Source: Salinispora oceanensis (lineage in GTDB: Bacteria; Actinomycetota; Actinomycetes; Mycobacteriales; Micromonosporaceae). From it: a stretch of 64,000 bases of DNA. The DNA lies in contig NZ_KB911579.1 in the NCBI RefSeq assembly GCF_000383575.1, positions 4,070,617-4,134,616 on the forward strand. Reading direction: 5' to 3'. Below are positions 42,350-50,890 of this stretch, in pieces; within the stretch, counting starts at the first letter, position 1, and each line of letters begins with the position of its first letter. The translations under genes were made by a program, and so were the position numbers. The notes under the pieces were generated by a model. It ran no database searches and was not told the DNA's origin. It saw only the letters and a list, made by a program, of their open reading frames with translations.

Positions 42350-43333
42350 GTGACCGTTCCTCAGTCGATTGTCTTCAACGGCGACCTCGGCAGCGGCAAG
42401 AGCACCGTCTCCGTGGAGATCGCCGAGCGCCTCGGCATGCGTCGGGTCAGCGTGGGCGACCTCTACCGGCAGATGGCCCAGGAGCGGCAGATGACCGCCC
42501 TCCAGCTCAACTTGCACGCCGAGCTGGACCAGGCTGTTGACGGCTACGTTGACCAACTCCAACGGGACATCGCGGCCTCCGGCGAGTGCCTGGTGATGGA
42601 CTCGCGGCTCGCCTGGCACTTCTTCACCGACGCGCTCAAGGTGCACATGATCACCGAGCCCGGAGAGGCCGCCCGACGCGTGCTGCTGCGCCCCTCCGGC
42701 CCGGCTGAGCAGTACACCTCCCTGGAGGAGGCGAAGGCCCGACTCATGGAGCGCAGCGAGAGTGAGCGGAATCGATTCATCATCCGCTACGGCGTGGACA
42801 AGGCCCAGCTGCGCAACTACGACCTGATCTGCGACACCACCCGGGCCGGCGCCGCGGAGGTGATCGAGCACATCGTCGCCGCGTACGAAGGTCGGCTCTG
42901 CCCCGAGGTGCTGCGGGAGGCTCCGCCGCTGCTGCTGCTCGACCCGACCCGGGTATACCCGACCGAGGACATCGTCACCCTCCGCGGCCAGTGGGACGCC
43001 GAATCCGCGGGCGAGGCCGCTGCGGCGGGCGACGAGCCGCCGGAGCCGCTGCGGATCGGCTACACGGGCGAGCACTTCTTCGTGGTGGACGGGCACCGTC
43101 GACTCAGCGCCGCGCTGCGGGACGGGTGCCGGCTGGTGCCCGCCGGGCTGGTCGCCGAGGTTGACGAGCCCGTCGTCGGTGGGATGAGTGCGATCGACTA
43201 CTTCACCGCCCAGGTCCGGCCCAGCATCATCCACGACTGGTCGGTCGCGCACGGGATCGATCTGCCGCTGCCCGAACCGGCGCTCTTGGGCGGCGGTGCG
43301 GTGTTGGCGGGGGAGCCGGGCGCCAGCGCCTGA
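42350..43333 (+). CDS. P-loop nucleotide kinase-like / ParB-like fusion protein
   Basis: Protein of 327 residues. The N-terminal half (1-185) resembles cytidylate/shikimate-type kinases with Walker A G11-DLGSGKS18, RRVSVGDLYRQM (substrate-strand-like) and a lid-like segment rich in Glu/Arg. The C-terminal half (about 195-327) has a ParB/Srx-like motif: YPTEDIVTLRGQW, then HFFVVDGHRRLSAAL (D247-GHRR251), the nucleotide-binding GxxRR loop of ParB-type domains. I do not know a characterised protein of this architecture. GTG 42350 has AGGTGG upstream. It may couple a nucleotide kinase to a CTP/ATP-sensing domain; function unknown. Confidence 0.75.
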   Translation: MTVPQSIVFNGDLGSGKSTVSVEIAERLGMRRVSVGDLYRQMAQERQMTALQLNLHAELDQAVDGYVDQLQRDIAASGECLVMDSRLAWHFFTDALKVHMITEPGEAARRVLLRPSGPAEQYTSLEEAKARLMERSESERNRFIIRYGVDKAQLRNYDLICDTTRAGAAEVIEHIVAAYEGRLCPEVLREAPPLLLLDPTRVYPTEDIVTLRGQWDAESAGEAAAAGDEPPEPLRIGYTGEHFFVVDGHRRLSAALRDGCRLVPAGLVAEVDEPVVGGMSAIDYFTAQVRPSIIHDWSVAHGIDLPLPEPALLGGGAVLAGEPGASA

Positions 43334-43353
43334 TAGCCGCGCCGCCGTCCCCA

Positions 43354-43396
43354 TAACCCGGCGTGGGGGTTACGGCATGCCAACAGAGCGTGCATG
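43354..43396. promoter_or_regulatory. two inverted repeats upstream of the P450 gene
   Basis: TAACCC (43354-43359) and GGGTTA (43367-43372) form a perfect 6-base inverted repeat with 7 bases between. CATGC (43376-43380) and GCATG (43392-43396) form a second with 11 bases between. Both lie in the 97-base gap before the P450 gene and could be regulator sites or a terminator for the upstream gene. Confidence 0.35.
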
Positions 43397-43430
43397 ATGG
43401 GCCACCTGACCCTGACATAGGAGGTGGCGA

Positions 43431-44696
43431 ATGGATGCATCTGAGGCGGTCGCACTGCTGATGTCTCCGCCGGGCCGGCTTGACCCCTACCCCACGTACG
43501 AGCGGCTGCGCGCGCACGGCCCGGTGGTTCCGACGGCGGCCGGATTCTTCGTGGTCACCGGGTACACCGAGGCCGACGCGGTGTTGCGAAACCCCCGGTT
43601 TGGGGTGATGGACGATGAAGAGCGCGACGGCGTCTTCCCGCATTGGCAGGACAGCCCGGCGATGATGTCGATCTCCCAGTCAATGATTCGTGCCAATCCG
43701 CCAGACCACAGCCGAATGCGCCGTCTCGCCGCGGGGGTGTTCACCCCGCGACGGGTCGCCGCCCTCCGCGAGGTGGTAGCCGCCCAGGCCGACGAACTCA
43801 TTGACGAGATGATCCGGGCCGGTCGAGGTGGCGCTCCGGTGGACTTCCTGGGCAGCTTCGCCTACCCGCTGCCGGTCACCGTGATCTGCGCCCTGCTCGG
43901 GGTGCCAGCGGCCGACTGGGCTCAGTTTCGGCGCTGGGCCAGCGATCTGACCGGTGTCCTGGAGCCGGAGATCACCCCGCAGGAGTTGGCCATCGCCGAC
44001 GCCGGCGCCACCGAGTTGCGCGACTACTTCACCGAGCTGATCGCCCAGCGCCGCCGGGACCCGACCGATGATCTGACCACCGCCCTGGTCCAGACGCACG
44101 ACGCCGACGGTGACCGGCTGTCCGGCGAGGAGCTGCTGGCCAACCTCGTGTTGCTGTTGGTCGCGGGCTTCGAGACCACCACGAACCTGCTTGGCAACGG
44201 TCTGTTCGTGCTCCTGACCCACCCCGAATCGGCGACCGCGCTGCGGGATCAGCCCGAGCTCGCTCCCGGCTACGTGGACGAGCTTCTGCGGTACGACTCA
44301 CCCGTGCAGTTGACCACCCGTACGGTCCGCGAGTCGGTGCCCCTCGCCGGGGTTGAGCTGCCCGCGGGGAGTTGGCTGCTGGTGCTGCTCGGCGCGGCCA
44401 ACCGCGACCCGGCGCGCTTTACTGATCCGGCCCGATTCGACCCGGGCCGGGCCCAGTCGCCCCCGCTGTCCTTCGGTGCCGGCGCGCACTACTGCCTCGG
44501 CGCCGGGCTGGCTCGACTGGAGGCCCAGGTCGCCTTTCCGCTGTTGTTGCGCCGGCTGCCCGAGCTCGCGCTGGCCGGCGAGCCGATCCGCCGGAACCGG
44601 CTGACCCTGCGTGGCTACGAGACGCTTCCGGTGACCGTCGGTGCCGTAGCCGTTGATCACGGTACGCCGGCCGGGGCCGCGCTGAGCACTCCGTAG
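43431..44696 (+). CDS. cytochrome P450
   Basis: Heme monooxygenase of 421 residues, soluble bacterial type. Oxygen-binding I-helix AGFETT (residues 245-250), ExxR pair E284/R287 in the K helix, and heme loop FGAGAHYCLGAG with the thiolate ligand C355. The substrate is unknown; the family includes both catabolic and natural-product enzymes. ATG 43431 follows TAGGAGGTGG. No ferredoxin or reductase gene is adjacent. The TAGACT at its 3' end may be a promoter for def. Confidence 0.95.
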   Translation: MDASEAVALLMSPPGRLDPYPTYERLRAHGPVVPTAAGFFVVTGYTEADAVLRNPRFGVMDDEERDGVFPHWQDSPAMMSISQSMIRANPPDHSRMRRLAAGVFTPRRVAALREVVAAQADELIDEMIRAGRGGAPVDFLGSFAYPLPVTVICALLGVPAADWAQFRRWASDLTGVLEPEITPQELAIADAGATELRDYFTELIAQRRRDPTDDLTTALVQTHDADGDRLSGEELLANLVLLLVAGFETTTNLLGNGLFVLLTHPESATALRDQPELAPGYVDELLRYDSPVQLTTRTVRESVPLAGVELPAGSWLLVLLGAANRDPARFTDPARFDPGRAQSPPLSFGAGAHYCLGAGLARLEAQVAFPLLLRRLPELALAGEPIRRNRLTLRGYETLPVTVGAVAVDHGTPAGAALSTP

Positions 44697-44699
44697 ACT
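44694..44699 (+). promoter_or_regulatory. candidate -10 element for def-fmt-rsmB
   Basis: TAGACT overlaps the P450 stop codon and lies 44 bases before the def GTG, which has its own AAGGAG site. No clear -35 was found. Confidence 0.35.
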
Positions 44700-44743
44700 G
44701 GTACGGCACGCCCGTTGCCAAGCCCACGAAGGAGCCAATCCGC

Positions 44744-45304
44744 GTGACCGTCCAGCCCATCCGCCTCTTCGGCGACCCGGTGCTGCGCACGCCGGCCGAC
44801 CCGGTGGTCGACTTCGATGTCGAACTGCGCAAGCTCGTCGCTGATTTGATCGACACGATGCGTGAGCAGAACGGCGCTGGTCTGGCCGCGCCGCAGCTCG
44901 GTGTGGGCCTGCGGGTGTTCACCTTCGACGTGGACGACGTGGTCGGCCACCTGGTCAACCCGGTGTTGGAGTTCCCCGACGCCGAGGAGCAGGACGGCCC
45001 CGAAGGCTGCCTGTCGCTACCGGGTCTGTACTTCGACACGAAGCGTCGGCAGAACGTGGTCGCCAAGGGCTTCAACGGCTACGGCGATCCGGTGCAGATC
45101 GTCGGTACCGGGTTGATGTCCCGCTGCGTGCAGCATGAGACCGACCACCTGGACGGGGTGCTGTTCATCGACCGGCTCGACCCGGCCGGCCGCAAGGCGG
45201 CGATGAAGGAGATCCGTCGGGCCGAGTGGTACGACCCGGCGACCCCGCCGACGGTGAAGCTCAGCCCGCACGCCGCCACCAACCCGTTCGGCCTGGGGCG
45301 GTGA
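44744..45304 (+). CDS. def: peptide deformylase
   Basis: Removes the N-formyl group from nascent proteins. The 186 residues have all three motifs: GAGLAAPQLG, EGCLSLPG with metal ligand C89, and HETDH with ligands H131 and H135 and catalytic E132. GTG 44744 is preceded by AAGGAGCC. It is followed after eight bases by fmt, pairing formylation and deformylation in one unit. Confidence 0.98.
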   Translation: MTVQPIRLFGDPVLRTPADPVVDFDVELRKLVADLIDTMREQNGAGLAAPQLGVGLRVFTFDVDDVVGHLVNPVLEFPDAEEQDGPEGCLSLPGLYFDTKRRQNVVAKGFNGYGDPVQIVGTGLMSRCVQHETDHLDGVLFIDRLDPAGRKAAMKEIRRAEWYDPATPPTVKLSPHAATNPFGLGR

Positions 45305-45311
45305 CCGGTCG

Positions 45312-46238
45312 ATGCGCGTGATCTTCGCCGGTACGCCGGCCGTCGCCGTCCCCACCCTCGCCGCGGTGGCCGCCTCCCGCCATGAACTGGTAGCGGTTCT
45401 CACTCGTCCGGATGCTCCGGCGGGCCGGGGCCGTGGCCTGTCCCGTTCCCCGGTCGGCGCCTGGGCCGACGAGCACGGCGTCGAGGTCCTCACCCCGGCC
45501 CGGCCCCGGGAGCCGGAGTTCCTCGACCGGCTGCGCACGCTGGCGCCGGACTGTGTGCCGGTCGTCGCCTACGGCGCGTTGGTCCCGCCGGCCGCCCTGG
45601 AGATTCCACGGCATGGCTGGGTCAACCTGCACTTCTCCCTGCTACCCGCCTGGCGCGGCGCGGCTCCCGTGCAGCACGCCCTGCTGCACGGCGACGAGCT
45701 GACCGGTGCGAGCGTCTTCCAGCTCGAGGAGGGCCTGGACACGGGCCCGGTGTACGGCACCGTCACCGACGAGGTTCGCCCCACCGACACCTCGGGCGAC
45801 CTGCTGGAGCGGCTGGCGCACTCCGGTGCCGAGCTGCTGATCGCCGTGCTGGACGCGATCGAGGAGGGCGGCGCACGGGCACAGCCGCAACCGAGCGACG
45901 GGGTGAGCCTGGCGCCGAAGCTCACCGTGGCGGATGCCCGGGTGCGCTGGGGTGACCCCGCCTTCGCCGTGGACCGGCGCGTCCGCGCCTGCTCCCCGGC
46001 CCCCGGCCCGTGGACGACCTTCCGCGACGAGCGGGTCAAGCTCGGCCCGGTCACTCTCGTCGGGGATGGCCCCGAGCTGAAGCCGGGCGAGTTGTTGGTG
46101 GAGAAGACCCGGGTGCTTGCCGGCACCGCCACCACCCCGGTTGCGCTCGGGGAGATCCGGGCGGCGGGCAAGAAGGCCATGCCGGCGAGTGACTGGGCGC
46201 GCGGCGTCCGGGTCGGCGCTGGGGAGGTGCTCGCATGA
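45312..46238 (+). CDS. fmt: methionyl-tRNA formyltransferase
   Basis: Formylates initiator Met-tRNA using 10-formyl-THF. The 308 residues comprise an N-terminal Rossmann-like formyltransferase domain (MRVIFAGTPAVAVP; catalytic-region NLHFSLLPAWRGAAPVQ; the DTGPVYG loop) and a C-terminal OB domain that binds tRNA. ATG 45312 follows def directly; the stop overlaps rsmB (ATGA). Identity is clear. Confidence 0.97.
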   Translation: MRVIFAGTPAVAVPTLAAVAASRHELVAVLTRPDAPAGRGRGLSRSPVGAWADEHGVEVLTPARPREPEFLDRLRTLAPDCVPVVAYGALVPPAALEIPRHGWVNLHFSLLPAWRGAAPVQHALLHGDELTGASVFQLEEGLDTGPVYGTVTDEVRPTDTSGDLLERLAHSGAELLIAVLDAIEEGGARAQPQPSDGVSLAPKLTVADARVRWGDPAFAVDRRVRACSPAPGPWTTFRDERVKLGPVTLVGDGPELKPGELLVEKTRVLAGTATTPVALGEIRAAGKKAMPASDWARGVRVGAGEVLA

Positions 46239-47764
46239 CGGGCCCGGTAGATGGCCAGGACGTGGACCGGCCCGGTGGTTTCCGGGGCGGTCGGCCCACC
46301 ACCGGCCACGGTCGCTCCGGTGCCGGGCTCGAGCGCCGCCCGGAGCGGCGGGGTCATGGCGGCCAGCGGCCGACGGCCGGCGGGCGCGGCCGTCCCACCG
46401 GTCGGAGCGCTGTTGACCTACCGCGGCACGCCGCCTATCAAGCGGTCGCCGCGGTCAACCGGGACGACGCGTACGCCAACCTTGTGCTCCCGGCGATCCT
46501 GCGTGACGCGGGTCTGGTTGGCCGGGACGCCGCCTTCGCCACCGAGCTGACGTATGGGACGCTGCGTCGGCTCGGAACTCTCGACGCGATCCTCACCGAG
46601 GCCGCTGGGCGGGATGTGGCCCGCATCGACCCGCCGGTTCGGGACGCGTTGCGGCTCGGTGCCTACCAACTGCTGTACACCCGGGTGCCCGCCCACGCTG
46701 CTGTCTCGGCAACTGTTGACCTGGTTCGATCGGTCGGGGCGGGGGCGACCGGGTTCGCCAACGCGGTGCTCCGGGAGGTCGCCAGCCGGGATGCCGACGC
46801 CTGGGTGGCCCGGCTCGCCCCACCGCAGGAGACCGACCCGATCGGGCATCTGGCGCTCGCCTACAGCCATCCGCAGTGGATTGTGCGGGCGTTCGCCGAG
46901 GCGCTCGGTGGTGATCTCGGTGAGACCACCCGGTTGCTCATCGAGGACAACGAGCGTCCGCCGGTGCACCTCTGTGCCCGACCGGGGCTGGCTGATCCGG
47001 TGGCCCTGGCCGACGAGGTCGGCGGTGTCCCGGGTGCCTTCTCCCCGTACGCGGTCTACTCCGGTGGGGGCGCCCCCGGCGACCTGCCGGCGCTCACCGA
47101 GGGGCGGGCCCACGTCCAGGACGAGGGCTCCCAACTGGTGGCCGACGCACTCACGGCGGCGCCCCTGGACGGCCCAGACGGTCGTTGGCTCGACCTGTGC
47201 GCCGGGCCGGGCGGCAAGTCCGGCCTACTCGGTGCCGTCGCGGCCCAGCGTGGCGCGCGCCTGACCGCTGTGGAGGTGTCCGAGCACCGGGCCCGTCTGG
47301 TCGGGCAGGCCACTCGCGACCTGCCGGTCACTGTGCTCAACACGGACGGTCGTAACGTCGGGTCGACGCCGAAGCTTGCGGAGGGGCACTTCGATCGGGC
47401 ACTGGTGGACGCGCCCTGCACCGGTCTGGGCTCGCTGCGTCGGCGGCCCGAGTCACGCTGGCGTCGGCAGCCGTCGGACCTGCCGGCGTTGACCCGGTTG
47501 CAGCGGGAACTGCTCAGCGCGGGGCTGCGGGCGGTCCGCCCGGGTGGGCTGGTGGCCTACGTGACCTGTTCGCCGCACGTCGTCGAGACGCACGTGACGG
47601 TTACCGAGGCGGCGCGCCGCGCGGGGGTGCCGGTCGACTTCGTTGACGCCCGTCCGCTGTTGCCGAAGGGGATGCCGGGGCTCGGCGACGGGCCGACGGT
47701 GCAGCTGTGGCCGCACCGGCACGGCACCGACGCCATGTTCCTGGCGGTGCTGCGCCGCGGCTGA
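46235..47764 (+). CDS. rsmB: 16S rRNA m5C967 methyltransferase RsmB (Sun family)
   Basis: SAM-dependent methyltransferase of 509 residues. An unusually long, Arg/Gly/Pro-rich N-terminus (about 1-65) precedes a NusB-like RNA-binding domain (about 68-210). The catalytic domain has DLCAGPGGKSG (SAM loop), the DAPCTGLG motif with C395 and the TCSPH motif with the nucleophile C445. ATG 46235 overlaps the fmt stop. The last 26 bases of the gene are repeated in tandem just after the stop (see repeat). RsmB/RsmF family members differ in target; RsmB is favoured by the NusB-like domain. Confidence 0.95.
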   Translation: MTGPVDGQDVDRPGGFRGGRPTTGHGRSGAGLERRPERRGHGGQRPTAGGRGRPTGRSAVDLPRHAAYQAVAAVNRDDAYANLVLPAILRDAGLVGRDAAFATELTYGTLRRLGTLDAILTEAAGRDVARIDPPVRDALRLGAYQLLYTRVPAHAAVSATVDLVRSVGAGATGFANAVLREVASRDADAWVARLAPPQETDPIGHLALAYSHPQWIVRAFAEALGGDLGETTRLLIEDNERPPVHLCARPGLADPVALADEVGGVPGAFSPYAVYSGGGAPGDLPALTEGRAHVQDEGSQLVADALTAAPLDGPDGRWLDLCAGPGGKSGLLGAVAAQRGARLTAVEVSEHRARLVGQATRDLPVTVLNTDGRNVGSTPKLAEGHFDRALVDAPCTGLGSLRRRPESRWRRQPSDLPALTRLQRELLSAGLRAVRPGGLVAYVTCSPHVVETHVTVTEAARRAGVPVDFVDARPLLPKGMPGLGDGPTVQLWPHRHGTDAMFLAVLRRG

Positions 47765-47813
47765 TCCTGGCGGTGCTGCGCCGCGGCTGATCCTGGCGGT
47801 GCTTGCGCCGTGG
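47739..47813. repeat. 26-base tandem repeat across the rsmB stop
   Basis: Unit TCCTGGCGGTGCTGCGCCGC plus GGCTGA: copy 1 at 47739-47764 (ending with the rsmB stop), an identical copy 2 at 47765-47790, and a third diverged copy from 47791 to about 47813. Suggests recent slippage at the 3' end of the gene; each unit brings an in-frame-looking stop. Confidence 0.9.
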
Positions 47814-47828
47814 TCGACCTGTTCCCTC

Positions 47829-47863
47829 GCCCGGTGCCCGGTGCCCGGTGCCCGGTGCCCGGT
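47829..47863. repeat. five tandem 7-base repeats (GCCCGGT)
   Basis: GCCCGGT repeated five times without interruption, directly after the 26-base repeat in the gap between rsmB and the convergent lipoprotein gene. Likely a slippage-prone microsatellite; no function assigned. The remaining gap to 47968 holds no gene. Confidence 0.9.
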
Positions 47864-47968
47864 GCGTTTCGTTGATCGACCCGGGGCGGTCAGTCCGCGC
47901 GGTGCGCGGCGTGGCCACCCCGGCTCGGCCGGCCCGGGCGGCTCAGGCCGGCCCGGGCGCCGCCGGCC

Positions 47969-48853
47969 CTATGTCGGCAGGCCCGCCTTGCCCGCGCCCT
48001 TCACCGACCGCGTCAGGCTCCGGTCGTGGATCCAGAGAAAGCACTGCACCCCCCGGTTGCCGCTGAGCCACTGCTCCTTCCGCGGCTCGTAGTAGATGTA
48101 GCCGGCGCGGTACTTCACGTCGCTGCGGGGCACCCCGGCGTACTCGGCAATCAGCTTGAGGCAGCCCTCGCCGATCCGGTCACCGTCGCGCTGGAAGTCG
48201 GCGTAGTCGACATCCGGTGCGGCCCAGACGCCGACGAACTCGCTGCGGTGTTTCTCCGTACACGCCACCGGTGTCATCTCCGCCACCTGGTCATCCTCGA
48301 TCACCGGCTCGAAGCAGGTGTGCCGAAGTGGGGAGTCGCCCTCTTTGAGCGTTCCGGCCAGGCTGGCGGTGCGGGACACCGCGCTCGGATCGTCCAGGCT
48401 CTGCTCCTCGCTCACGTCGCAGCGGAACCAGCGGGAGCCTCCCTCCCATCCGGCCGGCGACGGCAAGACGACGTACAGGCCGATTCGTCCGCTGCGCCAG
48501 TCGCCGCCCAGCGCCTGGTTCACCTTCTGCTCGCAGGTGGCGTAGGCGGTCTGCATCCCGGCCGAGCCGGCTTCCGGTGGCGTGGAGTCCGTCGCCTCGT
48601 CCCCGGTCACCGTGCCGACGTGCATGGTCTCCACCAGGTGCGGCTGGTCGCAGGGAGTCGGCGCGTACACGCTGCGGTGACCGACCTCGGTCACGGTGGG
48701 GTGGCAGATGCCCGCTTCGGGCGTGAAACCGGTCGGGGCGGCGATGGGGGCCCAGTCGTCAACCAGATCGCCGTCGGTCCCCGGTGGCGGTGCGGTAGCG
48801 CATCCGGCGAGCGTCAGGGCCACCAGCGTGGCGCACAGCGTGACTCGTTTCAT
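47969..48853 (-). CDS. septum-formation (Septum_form-like) lipoprotein
   Basis: Predicted lipoprotein of 294 residues: basic start, hydrophobic core, and lipobox LAGC with C18 as the lipidated Cys. The mature part has repeated C-containing segments with the pattern PTPCDQPHLVE and PVACTEKHRSEFVG. These are typical of the septum formation domain (Septum_form) family of actinobacterial secreted proteins, with about eight Cys. The start at 48853 is preferred (GGAGAGGG upstream); a longer reading from 48931 adds residues before the signal peptide. Probable extracytoplasmic role; molecular function unknown. Confidence 0.75.
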   Translation of the reverse strand: MKRVTLCATLVALTLAGCATAPPPGTDGDLVDDWAPIAAPTGFTPEAGICHPTVTEVGHRSVYAPTPCDQPHLVETMHVGTVTGDEATDSTPPEAGSAGMQTAYATCEQKVNQALGGDWRSGRIGLYVVLPSPAGWEGGSRWFRCDVSEEQSLDDPSAVSRTASLAGTLKEGDSPLRHTCFEPVIEDDQVAEMTPVACTEKHRSEFVGVWAAPDVDYADFQRDGDRIGEGCLKLIAEYAGVPRSDVKYRAGYIYYEPRKEQWLSGNRGVQCFLWIHDRSLTRSVKGAGKAGLPT

Positions 48854-49168
48854 CCGGCGACCCTCTCCGGGTGTGGTCGATAGGTATGGCGTCGAACACG
48901 CCACGGTGCGGCAGCTTACGGCACGTGGCAAGCCGGCTCCGGTGGGCCAACGACGTCGGGGCTGCCGCCGGCGCGGTCCAGCGTTCCCAGCTCGCGGTCC
49001 GCTGCCGCCGGCACGGTTCGACCGTGACCGCTGTGGAGCGATGGCGCTGCACGGCGCCCTGATCCGTTATGGCCAGTTCCCTCCGGGGGAGCCGCGGGGG
49101 TGCGCCCGAGGGCGCCTCGGTCGTGCCGCGCCGGTGGCGATGGGGGGTTGCGTTCGTACACTGGCCTC
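48854..49168. other. divergent intergenic region
   Basis: About 315 bases between the lipoprotein gene (minus) and rpe (plus). No gene is seen. The plus-side end holds TACACT (49157-49162) six bases before the rpe GTG. Short open frames are GC-rich shadows without motifs. Confidence 0.5.
49157..49162 (+). promoter_or_regulatory. -10 element of leaderless rpe transcript
   Basis: TACACT followed by six bases (GGCCTC) and the GTG start, with no Shine-Dalgarno in reach. The expected transcription start coincides with the start codon. Confidence 0.5.
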
Positions 49169-49849
49169 GTGACCGTACCGTTGCCAATCGTCGCACCGAG
49201 CATTCTGGCCGCCGACTTCGCCCGCCTCGCGGACGAGGTCCGCGCCATCGAAGACACCGCCGACTGGGTGCACGTGGATGTCATGGACAACCACTTCGTG
49301 CCGAATCTGACGATCGGGCTGCCGGTCGTGCAGAGCCTGCGGGCCGCCACCCCGCTCCCCTTTGACGTACACCTCATGATCGAGGATCCCCGGCGGTGGG
49401 CACCCGGCTACGCCGACGCCGGGGCGTACAACGTGACGTTCCATGCCGAGGCTTGTGACGATCCGGTCGCGTTGGCCAAGGATCTCCGTTCGGCCGGTGC
49501 GAAGGCGGGGCTGGCGATCGACCGGGACACTCCGATCGAACCGTACCTGGACCTGCTGCCCAGCTTCGACACCCTGTTGATCATGACGATCAAGGCGGGG
49601 TTCGGTGGGCAGCGGTTCATCCCGAACCTGTTGGACAAGGTGCGCACGGCCCGTCAACACGTCAACGCCGGTCACCTGGAGCTGCGTATCGAGGTCGACG
49701 GTGGGATCGCCGTGGACACCATCGCCGATGCCGCCGAGGCGGGCGCGGACGCCTTCGTCGCCGGCACCGCGGTCTTTGGTGCGGACGACCCGGCCGAGGC
49801 CGTACGCCGGCTGCGGTCCCTGGCCGAGTGCGCGGCGCCCCGGGCCTGA
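49169..49849 (+). CDS. rpe: ribulose-phosphate 3-epimerase
   Basis: Interconverts ribulose-5-P and xylulose-5-P in the pentose phosphate pathway; ribulose-5-P is the precursor of the riboflavin C4 unit made by the RibBA encoded downstream. The 226 residues form a TIM barrel: IVAPSILAADF, HVDVMDNHFVPN with metal ligands, FDVHLMI, MTIKAGFGGQRF and the phosphate site EVDGGI with ADAFVAGTAVFG. GTG 49169 probably starts a leaderless mRNA; longer readings lie before the -10. Confidence 0.97.
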   Translation: MTVPLPIVAPSILAADFARLADEVRAIEDTADWVHVDVMDNHFVPNLTIGLPVVQSLRAATPLPFDVHLMIEDPRRWAPGYADAGAYNVTFHAEACDDPVALAKDLRSAGAKAGLAIDRDTPIEPYLDLLPSFDTLLIMTIKAGFGGQRFIPNLLDKVRTARQHVNAGHLELRIEVDGGIAVDTIADAAEAGADAFVAGTAVFGADDPAEAVRRLRSLAECAAPRA

Positions 49850-49850
49850 C

Positions 49851-50831
49851 GTGGAGCCCGACGGGGATCGCCAGGACGTCATTCTGGTCGTTGACGACGA
49901 CGAGGACATTGCCCGGTTCGTCGAGTTCAACCTGAGGTTGCACGGTTACGAGGTAATCCATGCCGGGGACGGCCAGGCGGCGCTCGAGGTGATTGCGCGG
50001 CATCGCCCGGACCTGGCCGTGGTCGATCTGATGATGCCCCGGATGGACGGGTTGGAGCTGACCCGACGGCTCCGGGCCGACCCGATGACCGCCGCCCTGC
50101 CCGTGATCATGTTGACCGCCAAGGGGATGACCGCGGACAAGGTGCATGGCCTCAGCGCTGGCGCCGACGACTACCTGGTCAAGCCCTTCGACACCGCGGA
50201 GTTGGTGGCCCGGGTCAGCTCCACGCTGCGTCGGAACAAGGAGTTCCGCGAGGTCTCGCCGCTGACCGGACTACCTGGCAACAGCCGAATTCGCCGGGAG
50301 ATCGCCGACCGGATTCGGGTCGGATCCGACTATGCGGTCGGTTACATCGACATTGACCGTTTCAAGAGTGTCAACGATGTCTATGGGTTTGTTCGCGGCG
50401 ACGACTTCATCAGCGCGTTGGCCCGCAGCCTGCACCAGGCGGTCGTCGGGGTGGGGGTCCCATCGGCCTTCCTGGGTCATGTCGGCGGCGATGACTTCAT
50501 CTTCGTCAGCACGCCGGAACAGGTCCGGCAGCTGACCTCGCAGGTCTCCGCGGACTTTGAGCAGGCGGCCGACGCGCTCTACGACCCGCCCGACGCCGCC
50601 CGCGGCTACGTGGAGCTCAAGGACCGGCGGGGCAATCTACGCCGTGCCGCGCTGGTCACCCTGTCGATCGGCGTCGCGGTCTCGGATGCCGACAAGCGGC
50701 TCACGAACCCGCTGGCGGCGATGACGATCGCCTCCGAGATGAAGTCGGTGGCCAAGAGCCAGCCGGGGTCGTACGTGGCGATGGACCGGCGTCGCGGTGT
50801 GTCGGATTCGAGTCATCGTTCTGTGAAGTAG
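49851..50831 (+). CDS. response regulator with GGDEF-like (GGDDF) domain
   Basis: Protein of 326 residues. Receiver domain (about 12-125) has acidic DDDED, phospho-acceptor D59 in VVDLMMP, and K-P-F at about 110. The C-terminal GGDEF-like domain (about 140-315) has DIDRFKSVNDVYG and the active-site loop GGDDF (G212-F216), with D in place of the usual E. Diguanylate cyclase activity is possible but uncertain, since GGDEF and GGEEF are the active forms known to me. GTG 49851 starts one base after the rpe stop. No partner kinase is adjacent. Relevant because BldD in the same window binds c-di-GMP. Confidence 0.88.
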   Translation: MEPDGDRQDVILVVDDDEDIARFVEFNLRLHGYEVIHAGDGQAALEVIARHRPDLAVVDLMMPRMDGLELTRRLRADPMTAALPVIMLTAKGMTADKVHGLSAGADDYLVKPFDTAELVARVSSTLRRNKEFREVSPLTGLPGNSRIRREIADRIRVGSDYAVGYIDIDRFKSVNDVYGFVRGDDFISALARSLHQAVVGVGVPSAFLGHVGGDDFIFVSTPEQVRQLTSQVSADFEQAADALYDPPDAARGYVELKDRRGNLRRAALVTLSIGVAVSDADKRLTNPLAAMTIASEMKSVAKSQPGSYVAMDRRRGVSDSSHRSVK

Positions 50832-50890
50832 CGCGCTGAGGGTAGCCGTTGACCCCCCAGAGCGTGTAAGACTTCGGGTAGTACCCACCA

